A stretch of 42,843 nucleotides of DNA, from the NCBI GenBank assembly GCA_048213135.1, contig PS015178.1:120069-162911 (forward strand). The letters run 5' to 3'. Below the pieces are notes generated by a model. That model made no database searches and was not told the DNA's origin. It worked only from the letters and a program-made list of their open reading frames with translations. Source of the DNA: Reclinomonas americana ATCC 50394 (taxonomy: Eukaryota; Jakobida; Jakobea; Jakobida). Both the position numbers and the translations under genes were made by a program. Of this stretch, positions 34,359 through 42,843 are shown in pieces. How positions within the stretch are numbered: position 1 is the stretch's first letter; each line of letters starts with the position of its first letter.

Positions 34359-35030
34359 CGTGTGCGGACTGTCCGTGGCAAACAGCTCCTCGCACGTCTC
34401 CGATCCAATCACCACTCCGTCGCTCAACTCGAGCACGGCCTCACCAAACGGAACTGCAGCACTCCACGACGTGAGATCACTGTGCGATCGCCGTGAGTGA
34501 TGTGACAGGCAGACCTTCCGTCTGCCCCGTGGCCTCCTGCACAAAGAGCGGCAACGTGTGCTGCTCGTACTGGAAGCGACGATCCCACGGCACGAACCAG
34601 CGACCCTCACGATAGTTTCTATCGCGCATCGTGAGACAAGTGCTCGTTGCTGAGTAAGTTGTCCTCGCGAAGAACGCATACCCATCGTTGGCCAGCGACA
34701 TCTTTGGTCGCAGCAGGAGGATCTTGCCGTTGAGGACCCACGCGCGACAGTTGTACCGCACTCCACGATGGATCACCGGCATGCCGACATCGACCAGGAT
34801 GTCTTGGCTGTGCTCCGACTGCAGCACCTCGCACAGCGCCTGCCACGAGTGCATCTCCGTGTCGGCCTCCAGAAAGTGATCCTCGCATCCATAGCCTGCG
34901 CGGTGTGCATGAGTGGTCAGTGATGCAGCAGCTGCAATGATCATGCATGGAGGCACGTGCCTGGGAGCTCCAACTCCGGTCCCAATCGGTATCGCGCGCC
35001 CATTTCGCGCGCGGCCTTGATGCTGCCCAG
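34359..35030 (-). CDS. NADSYN1: NAD+ synthetase, glutaminase-domain exons (contig reversed)
   Basis: Reading leftwards: KAAREMGARYRLGPELELPG (with the nitrilase catalytic Glu), GCEDHFLEADTEMHSWQ, DILVDVGMPVIHRGVRYNC, LNGKILLLRPKMSLANDG (catalytic Lys region), NYREGRWFVPWDRR, then TVPFGEAVLELSDGVVIGSE and TCEELFATDSPHT (catalytic Cys). This is the CN-hydrolase domain that supplies ammonia. The block codes on the minus strand, but the flanking exon 1 and C-terminal exons are on the plus strand. Its left end (SPHT) joins exactly to the right end of the next reversed block to give [19 protein letters not shown], the same length as in other NADSYN1 proteins. Confidence 0.9.
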
Positions 35031-35050
35031 NNNNNNNNNNNNNNNNNNNN
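35031..35050. other. Assembly gap (20 N)
   Basis: Run of N between the two reversed NAD synthetase contigs. Confidence 0.95.
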
Positions 35051-36346
35051 GAGAGAGAGAGAGGGAGAAAGCAGAAAGGGAAAACAGAGAGGCACTGACG
35101 GATTCCGAGGGAGCAGACAGCCACACACACACATGAGCGCCCACACGCTTAGTGAGAGATAGGAAGCCATCAATGGAAACGCCTTGGCCTTCCTTCTATC
35201 TCTCACACACACCTCTTCGGCCAGCTTCCGTGCTCGTGTGCACGTTTCCTCCGAGCTGCTCTCAGCGATTAGTGAAACAATGGCGGCACCAACACACCAC
35301 GAAGGCTGGCATACCTATTCACAGTGCCCATGTACGTGGTGTGCATGATGCGATTGGCAAACTCCTTGGCCTCGAGTGGCACATACTCCGGGTCGCCCAC
35401 GATGCGACGAGCGTCGGCAATCACTCGCTCGTTGCCGATCTTGGCAGCAGCGGCCACCAGCTGGCACATGGAGCCCACAATGGCACATGTGGACGACGAA
35501 TCGGCTCCACCAGACAGCGGCAAGAAGAAGCCACCTGCACAGATGACGGTGAATGAAGGGCAGGGAGGATAGAGAGAATGGTGACAGGTACGCACTGGCA
35601 CCCGATCGCCGCAGGTAATCCCACAGCCAGCAGGCCGGACCGAGGGCAATCTCCTCCTCCGGGCAGTGATAGAAGACATCAATCGGACCTGCTCGACCCA
35701 GAGTTGTCAGCAATGCAGAAAGAGTGTAGTGCAGTCGTGAGTGCGCAACTGGAGATGGTGCGGCTAAAGTGCGCACTGGGCTCGGTGAGCGAGAAATCGA
35801 CCGCAATGCGCGGCAGAACCTGACACTCGGCCGCCTGTGCACCATGGCTCATGGCCGCTCCACGACGGCTGCGTATTTGATCCAGGTCAATGGTGGCAGT
35901 GACGACCTGCGTCGCGAGAGTCATGTCAGAGGAGAAAATAGCCCTTGTCTCTCTCGCTCTTTCTCTCTCACACCCACCTCAATGTCGTTGACCGAGAACT
36001 GACTGCCCTGCGCAATCACGTTGCCGTTGACCGAAACCATGGCGCAGCCGTCGAAATACAGGCGGCCGCCGTCGCAGCCCTGCTGGTTGGCATACAGATA
36101 CACACCTCCACACTGACAGAAGACGAGATCATCAGCAACCACATCCACACATGAATGAGAGTGGACGCACCTTGGCAGTGGAGCCATTGATAAGCTGCAC
36201 GCGCTGGTGCAGCTTGCGCAGCTGGTGATGACTGCCGGAGCCATTGGCCACAATGTCCACACCTGGTGCACACGCGCACCTCGTGTTCAGCCGAGGGCAC
36301 ACACTACACACACTCGCGCCCTGTACCAACCATTCAACCACATCAG
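35051..36346 (-). CDS. NADSYN1: NAD+ synthetase, domain-linker and P-loop exons (contig reversed)
   Basis: Reading leftwards: [55 protein letters not shown] (end of the glutaminase domain), [36 protein letters not shown] (start of the synthetase domain), then [20 protein letters not shown] carrying the SGGxDS ATP-pyrophosphatase P-loop, HTTYMGTVN and [15 protein letters not shown]. After KLAEE an intron begins (GTGTGTGTGAGAG) and ends at the contig edge in a CT/GA repeat (35051-35064 on the plus strand). Once reversed, this abuts the TC repeat that opens the block at 36981, showing that both are the two sides of one microsatellite-bearing intron. Confidence 0.9.
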
Positions 36347-36980
36347 NNNNNNNNNNNNNNNNNNNNNNNNNNNNNNNNNNNNNNNNNNNNNNNNNNNNNN
36401 NNNNNNNNNNNNNNNNNNNNNNNNNNNNNNNNNNNNNNNNNNNNNNNNNNNNNNNNNNNNNNNNNNNNNNNNNNNNNNNNNNNNNNNNNNNNNNNNNNNN
36501 NNNNNNNNNNNNNNNNNNNNNNNNNNNNNNNNNNNNNNNNNNNNNNNNNNNNNNNNNNNNNNNNNNNNNNNNNNNNNNNNNNNNNNNNNNNNNNNNNNNN
36601 NNNNNNNNNNNNNNNNNNNNNNNNNNNNNNNNNNNNNNNNNNNNNNNNNNNNNNNNNNNNNNNNNNNNNNNNNNNNNNNNNNNNNNNNNNNNNNNNNNNN
36701 NNNNNNNNNNNNNNNNNNNNNNNNNNNNNNNNNNNNNNNNNNNNNNNNNNNNNNNNNNNNNNNNNNNNNNNNNNNNNNNNNNNNNNNNNNNNNNNNNNNN
36801 NNNNNNNNNNNNNNNNNNNNNNNNNNNNNNNNNNNNNNNNNNNNNNNNNNNNNNNNNNNNNNNNNNNNNNNNNNNNNNNNNNNNNNNNNNNNNNNNNNNN
36901 NNNNNNNNNNNNNNNNNNNNNNNNNNNNNNNNNNNNNNNNNNNNNNNNNNNNNNNNNNNNNNNNNNNNNNNNNNNNNNNN
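36347..36980. other. Assembly gap (634 N)
   Basis: Run of N between the second reversed NAD synthetase contig and the C-terminal exons. Confidence 0.95.
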
Positions 36981-36995
36981 TCTCTCTCTTCTTCT

Positions 36996-37040
<45 letters not shown>
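36981..37040. repeat. (TC)n microsatellite
   Basis: TC-rich tract at the left edge of its contig, inside a NAD synthetase intron. It matches the GA tract at 35051-35064 once that contig is reversed. Confidence 0.9.
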
Positions 37041-37042
<2 letters not shown>

Positions 37043-38466
37043 GTCTACCTTCTCCCTCCCCTTCTCGGTGACTCGCCCTCATCTCATGAACCCCACAGGT
37101 CGGCTGCCACCACCTGGACGTGCGCATTGACCCGATTGTGACGGCCATGTACGACATGTTTGTGTCGGCCACTGGATTTGAGCCGCATTTCCGTTCACAA
37201 GGAGGTGCAGTGTTCGCCTGTGTGTGCAATCACTCTCCCTCCCCCGTCTCACCGCCGGTGTACAGGCTCTGCGGAGGAGAACCTCGCCCTGCAAAACATT
37301 CAGGCTCGACAGGTTCCTTATTGTGGTGTCCACCTTTTGAGTGCGTGGATCTGACCACCATTCCCTCTCCCGCCCCTCCCCACAGCGCATGGTGTTCTCG
37401 TATTTCTTGGCACAGCTGCTGCTCAAGACGCGCGGTCGTCGCGGCTGGCTGCTGGTGCTCGGCTCCGCCAATGTCGACGAGGCCTTGCGTGGATACATGA
37501 CCAAGTACGACTGCTCGTCGGCCGACATCAACCCAATCGGCGGCATTTCCAAGACCGATATTAAGCGCTTCCTGCGATGGGCTGCCGTGAACCTCGGTTA
37601 TTCGACTCTGGGTGAAGTTGCGTAGCGAGTGGTGATGACGGTGGTGGTGGTGGTGTCGATTGTGAGTTGCTTACCCTCATCGCAGGTGGTGGCAGCGCCG
37701 CCAACCGCCGAACTGGAGCCGATTGAGGCGAATTACACGCAGACCGACGAGGCCGACATGGGCATGACGTACGACGAGCTGAGCGAGGTTGGTGTTGTGT
37801 TCGCGAGGTCATTTCTATCACCCTCACTCACCCGGCCTGTCACCAGTTTGGCCGTCTGCGCAAGGTCCACATGTGTGGTCCCGTGTCCATGTTTGAGCGA
37901 CTGGTGCTCAAGTGGCAGCACCTGTCGGTGCCGGTGGTGGCCGAAAAGGTGTGATCGCATGCGTGCATGGCGGCGTTGTTCACGTCTCATCCCTCGTTGC
38001 AGGTCAAGTTCTTCTTCCGCGCCTACGCCATGAACCGACACAAGATGACCACGCTGACGCCGTCGTACCACGCCGAGTCGTACTCTCCAGAGGACAACCG
38101 CTTCGACCTGCGGCAGTTCCTCTACAACACGCGCTTCCCGTGGCAGTTCCGCGAAATCGATCGTCTTGTGGAGATGGCCGCCGATGCACCACCACCCGAC
38201 ACTGCTGGCGAAGGCTCTTCGTCCTCTGCCCCGATGGCCTCGATCGCCACACCCGGTGAGCTTCGCCGCCCACTATCGTCGTTGTTCCTTGTCGCGCGTC
38301 TGTGAGTGTGGAATGAACGGAAACGCTGGAAACTGATACTCCATGTGTTGCAGCGGAATTGCCGCTGTCGCAAATCCAGCGCAAGCGGCAGCCACCACCA
38401 CCACCGCCGGCCACTGTCGACGGCGCATCGGGATCGGGCTCGCACGGTGCCGATGGTCACCCGTAG
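36981..38466 (+). CDS. NADSYN1: NAD+ synthetase, C-terminal exons
   Basis: After a TC-rich intron tail with acceptor CCACAG at about 37099, the exons give [60 protein letters not shown] and [20 protein letters not shown]. They continue with [59 protein letters not shown] and [19 protein letters not shown]. These cover the NAD/ATP-binding loops and the conserved C terminus. A last exon encodes [12 protein letters not shown], a proline run and a Gly/Ser tail, with TAG at 38464-38466. Five or six short introns are present. The fit to NADSYN1 is continuous, so this is a complete eukaryotic synthetase once the two reversed contigs are turned. Confidence 0.93.
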
Positions 38467-38592
38467 ACGACGACTACCGGGGGGAAACATCCACACACAC
38501 TTTCCAATGGCGGGAAGGCCATTTCCGGCTCGCCAGTCTGTCTTTCATTCATCACGCTCTCTCTCTCTTGTGTGCAGTGAACTCTCTCGACC

Positions 38593-41248
38593 ATGTCATT
38601 AGCACAGCTTCTGAAATCGGCGCGCACGCGGCACAAGCCATCCTCAGCGCATCATCACAATCATCGTCCGCATGCGTGGCACAGCAGCACCAATCATCAT
38701 CACGGCCATCGCAAGACAAGTGCAATCGCCATCCCCAACATGTACGCCAGCAACGCCTGCTTTGATCTGCGCGTGTGGGCCGGCTACGTCGACACCAACA
38801 TGTGCCTCATTATGCAAAACGTTGCGCGCTGAGAGAAACGCGATGTTGATTGCATGCATGCATGTTGATCGATCACAGGGCACCGATGTGGCCGCCGAGC
38901 ACGGACAATGTCGCTTTGCGCAGGGCGACTATGGGCGTGCATTGCCGCAGTTGCGAGTCGCGGCGGGCGATGCGTCGGCCAGGCATCGTCGTGGTGAGCT
39001 GGGAGCAGTGCTGCTCAAGCTGGTGAGATCGGTAGCCGCAGCGATCGGCTGTCCGTGTCGATGTTTCCGACAATGTATGCGCAGGGGCGACTGCACGAGG
39101 CGATCGTGGAACTATCGGCGTGCGCCCGAGATGCAGAGATCGACGGCGAGTGGCGCACGTGTGTGGGGGCGTTGCAGTTGCGAGCGTTTTGCTTGGAGGC
39201 CGTCGGGAGTGTATCGCGAGCGCTGGAGGACTGGACGCGCGTGCTGGAGGAGAGGCCGCTGATGCGGTGCTTGTCGCCGTCGGAGCTGCGGCGGTGTCAA
39301 CTGCAACGGGAGCGGCTGATCAACGGCGAGCACTTCCGCATGGTGCACACGCCGCGCGAGGTGCTTACCGTGCTCAGCGAGATGGTGGTGCTCTTCGAGT
39401 TGTGTCAGCCGAGTTACAACGATCGGCTCACCTCGGACGACTCGTTTTACGCGGCACCGTCAGCGGAAGAACTGCGGGCGGCAACGGCGGTGCCGGGTGC
39501 GTCGTGCATCGAGCGTGCACTGGCGCCGTTGAACGATGTGGATCCGCTGCGGTCGTCGACATTTTTGCGATCTGCACCGTGGGTGGCGCAGGAGCCAGTG
39601 CTGAACAAGGCGCTGTTTGAGCACGCTCCTCTGCAGCAGTGCCTGCACGAGTGTGCGAGATTATGTGTGCGATTGGCACAGGAGGTGAGTTTGTTGTTGG
39701 GAGAGTGAGAGAAGTGGTCAACAAGATTGTGCTGACCGACATGCAGGATGGAGAGGAGGTGGAGGAAGAGGAAGAGGAGGACAGGCAAGCCATGTACCTG
39801 GCTCGTGCGGTGGAGTCGTACTCAAACATGTGCTTTTGCTGCCAGCGACGGAGGTATGTCTCAGCGGTGAAGTTGTGAGCTTTCTCGTCCACTCATTATC
39901 ACTCCAACAGTTATCGCCGACGAGGGCAACTGATCCCGGAAGCTCAGATGGTGGCCATCTTTAGCGAGTGCATCGACATTCTTCTGGCCACGCAGCACCA
40001 AATCCGGTCAGGAGTTGCGTGCACGCTGTGTCGACTTTGGATCAGGAAGACAGCTGTGTTGAACACGCATGCAATTAGCCGTGGGAGTCTCCGCGACATG
40101 CCGTGAGTATTGCCGTCATCGGGTGGCAGCTCTGCGCAGTGTACTATCGCAACGAGTCGGTGGATCTGACGCCGTTGTGGTGCGATAGCCATTCCCCCTC
40201 AGTCGCCATTTTTCCGCACCGTGCCTCACTCGATACAGGTACGCCGGTGTACGCGCCTTTGCCAATGCGCTGGGCGAGGGCACAAACTGCTGCGTGTGTG
40301 CGTTTTGCTGGGACCCCGCACTGGCACTGTGCGGAAGTCACGTGGTGCCGGCCAAGAGTTTCGTTGCATCGGCGATTACGAGTGCGTCGTCGCGTGAAGC
40401 TGTGCGACTCATGCTATTCTCTTTTTTTGCAGTTCTCAAGTACGCACGACTCACGGCCAGTGAGTCGGGATTGTGGGGTCACCAGCTTCGACTGCAGGTG
40501 CCGCTGCTCTGCAAGCACTGCGACATGATCACCACGTCGAGACACGAGGCCCTCTTTATGCAGACCGTCTTCAATCCATACGTCTCGGTTCGTATTTCTG
40601 CGTGCTCTTCTTTGTCTCAGCGTTGCCCCTCACTGTCGACAGCAGGGATTGCTGGCGGCCGAGGTGCCGTGCCACGAATCGGTGCACTTCTTCGCCTGGT
40701 CGCTTCTGTGGCGCGTTCTGTGTCTGCCATCGGGCGACGCACATCGCCACCGCAGCATGCAGATCACCGCGCTGTTTGGCGGCCTCTTGGCCGGCCTGCG
40801 TCCACCACTGAACGCCTCGCACCTGCCGCTGACCGCCACCGTCTTCATGTTCCCACTGGCGGTGGATGCGGAGACAGAAGGCGAGGCGCTCCTGCATTTC
40901 GTCGAGGTCGGAGTCGTGGCCGGCACATACGTCGACCACCACGACAGCCAGCACACGCTCGTCTTTGCCAAGATTCCGAGATTCCTCTTTGTCGCTGTCG
41001 AGAGCACCGACGGCGACCACGACCACGACCACACCAGCGAGTGGAGCTCATTCGCACTGCGTCCAGGCGTCACCCGGGTCCCATCGCTGCGCGTGTGGAC
41101 CGAGACAAGTGGGGAAGACGACGTTTTGCAATGCGACGTTCGATCGCCAGCCTTCAATCGTCTCTTTCGCGGTGCGTGGATGGCATTCGAGGGCGCAGAG
41201 CTCGGTGCCGAGCAAGTCGACGTGAGACTACGTGCCAAGGGATCATGA
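38593..41248 (+). CDS. TPR-like protein with a bacterial-type HNH-like zinc module
   Basis: The ATG at 38593 opens a His-rich N terminus (HHHNHRPHAWHSSTNHHHG). TPR-like helices follow: VAAEHGQCRFAQGDYGRALP, then GRLHEAIVELSACARDAEID and ALQLRAFCLEAVGSVSRALED (about 38880-39240). A less recognisable region follows, with an acidic run (EEVEEEEEED near 39770) and a Cys cluster (NMCFCCQRR). Next is a Cys/His block, NCCVCAFCWDPALALCGSH followed by VVPAKSF (about 40286-40362), then PLLCKHCDMITTSRHEALFM (about 40500-40560) and ESVHFFAWSLLWRVL (about 40680-40725). This SHxxP...LLCxxC...F...S..WR order recalls a bacterial protein family with a treble-clef, HNH-like fold (SHIIPKF...LLCxxCE...SLSWR). 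Function is unknown; a nuclease or zinc-binding role is inference. Stop TGA 41246-41248. Exon edges between 39690 and 40640 are tentative. Confidence 0.65.
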
Positions 41249-41349
41249 TAAAAACTTCAGGGACAACATCGCAATGTTGCTCGCACGCCGACGCCTGCAT
41301 CAGCACTCGCCCACCGACTGCATTACTCCGCTCCGCACAGCACATCGCC

Positions 41350-42843
41350 ATGTCTCACGGACACGTCAAACAGGCACGCACGCGTCTCTCCCTCCCACGC
41401 GCGCACATGTCCATCGCTCTCACACTCTCACAGGAAGGCTCTCGCGCGCCCGACGAGCTCCTCCTCAAGTTGGCCGCCTACGCCACCTCCTACAAGGTCA
41501 CCAATGCCGACACGCTGACCACGGCGCGGTATTGCCTCATTGATGCTATCGGTAATGCATGCATGCATGCATGCACGAGACACACTGATGCACACTCTCA
41601 CACACACACTTGCACGCGCACAGGATGCGGTCTGGCCGCACTCGAGTACCCGCAATGCCTGCGTCTGTTGGGCCCTGTTGTCCCAGGCACAGTGGTGCCG
41701 AATGGCGTGCATGTGCCTGGCACTGATGTTGCGTTATGTTACATTCTTTCTGTCCGTGTGTGTGCGGAAGATTAACGTGCGTGCCTGTGCGTAGTTTGAG
41801 CTGGACCCGATCACCGGCGCCTTCAACATTGGCGCCTGTGTGCGCTGGCTCGACTGGAACGACACCTTCCTTGGCAAGGAGTGGGGTCATCCGTCGGACA
41901 ACTGCGGAGCGATTCTGGCGGTCGCCGAGTACGTGTCGCGTCAGCGTATGGCTGCTGGTGCGACTATGATGGATCGAGAATGTGTGCGCGCGCGTGGCTC
42001 ACTGTGCTGTGTTGCAGGTCAGGAGCCACTGACGATGCGCGTTGTGCTCGACGCCATGGTCAAGGCGTACGAGATTCAGGTGCGCATGCAAGTGTGGTGT
42101 GTGTTTCGTGCGCGGAGACACGGGGTTTCATTGTTTGGTGTGCAGGGCCGCATCGCCATTGAGAATGCCTTCAACGGCATCGGCTTGGATCATGTCATCT
42201 TGGTGCGCATCGCCTCGACAGCAGTGGCTGCCGATTTGCTCGGTGAGAACTTGTGCATTTTACGCTCACCCGTGCCCATCCGCTCACTGTGCCCACCAAC
42301 AGGCTGCTCTCTCGAGGAGACGGTGAATGCTGTCAGTCATGCGTTCATCGACGGCGGTGCCATGCGTTGCTACCGGCACTACCCCAACACCGGCATCCGC
42401 AAGTGCTGGGCCGCCGGTGACGCCACCTCGCGTGCTGTCTTCCACGCCATCAACGCCAAGAAAGGTGAAATGATCTGGCTGCACGGCGAAGTTTTTGTAC
42501 TCTTTGCTTATTGATGGCGCGCAGGTGAAATGGGCTACGCCGCGGCGCTGAGTGTGCCACGATGGGGCTTCTACGATGTGTACATGCCAGTGCATCTGAC
42601 GCAGCCGCTCGATCACTACATCATGGACAACATTCTGTTCAAGGCCTCGTTCCCGGCCGAGTTCCACGCGCAGACGGCGGTGGAGTGCGCCTTTGCGCTG
42701 CACTCGGAGGTGGCGCCCCGCCTCGACGAGGTGCAGGAGGTGCACATTTGGACGCAGGAGTCCGCCGTGCGCATCATCGACAAGAAGGGCCCGTTGACGT
42801 TGCGTGATTGTTTATTATCCGTGATGCTTGGAGGCGACTAGCT
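41350..42843 (+). CDS. prpD: 2-methylcitrate dehydratase PrpD, 3' end beyond the window
   Basis: PrpD dehydrates 2-methylcitrate in the methylcitrate cycle for propionyl-CoA disposal. Exons give [39 protein letters not shown] and [20 protein letters not shown], then [20 protein letters not shown] and [20 protein letters not shown]. They continue with [60 protein letters not shown] and VRIIDKKGP. Similarity to bacterial PrpD is nearly colinear, with the GHPSDN and [12 protein letters not shown] blocks intact. The N terminus is uncertain: ATG at 41350 or 41407, with a pyrimidine-rich CACAG just before EGSRAPDE suggesting an intron there. After KKGP the frame leaves the family and a GTTGAC donor is likely, so the gene continues past the window. 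Confidence 0.9.

Noticed and set aside
33804-38466. Separate nitrilase and NAD synthetase genes on opposite strands
   Set aside because: Each domain part occurs once and the ends join in frame after reversing two contigs; the result is one standard NADSYN1.
38593-41248. MYND or SET-domain protein
   Set aside because: The Cys/His spacing (C-x2-C...SHVVP...LLCKHC) does not fit MYND, and no SET motifs (NHxCxPN, GEEL) are present.

Overview
This is nuclear DNA from a eukaryote, most likely a free-living unicellular protist with a compact genome. Genes are broken by many short introns, typically about 40-150 bp, with GTGAGT, GTGCGT or GTTGCG donors and CAG or TAG acceptors. Intergenic spaces are tiny, (GT)n, (GA)n and (CAA)n tracts sit in introns, and base composition is moderately GC-rich. 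The products are eukaryote-specific (Dopey, EMC5, GPAT3/4, NADSYN1, SR protein, ZnF-UBP). I cannot place the lineage from sequence alone.

Layout, left to right: 1-489, 3' end of an unknown acidic-tailed protein (+). 787-10308, a Dopey/DOP1 homologue (-). 10409-11308, a secreted pepsin-like aspartic protease cut by a gap (+). 11481-14151, methylcrotonoyl-CoA carboxylase beta subunit, in pieces. 14173-17951 and 18154-20961, two tandem SIR2-like (SIR2_2) proteins (-), the first fused to a ZnF-UBP finger and both ending in an unfamiliar receiver-like alpha/beta domain. 21154-22422, a mitochondrial Sel1-repeat protein (+). 22529-22988, EMC5 (-). 23014-26312, a CBM48-WWE-WWE-microbial-type PARG fusion (+). 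26742-28694, an RRM/RS splicing factor (-). 28848-32128, GPAT3/4 (+). 32236-33678, a second microbial-type PARG (-). 33804-38466, glutamine-dependent NAD+ synthetase, in pieces. 38593-41248, a TPR protein with a bacterial-type HNH-like module (+). 41350 to the window end, 2-methylcitrate dehydratase PrpD (+).

Two themes stand out. First, NAD+ and ADP-ribose chemistry is concentrated here: two SIR2-like proteins, two ADP-ribose glycohydrolase-like proteins (one carrying two WWE domains) and NAD+ synthetase, with the second PARG head-to-head with the synthetase gene. The multidomain fusions are the best candidates for undescribed biology. Second, the scaffold is mis-assembled. Five small contigs between N runs (3846-4694, 11481-12031, 12538-13529, 34359-35030, 35051-36346) lie in the wrong orientation. 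Reversing each in place restores continuous Dopey, MCC-beta and NAD synthetase genes, in several cases with exact codon joins across the N run. Apparent strand switches inside these genes are therefore artefacts.

Intron boundaries were worked out by hand from reading frame and family similarity, so gene ends are firmer than individual exon edges.
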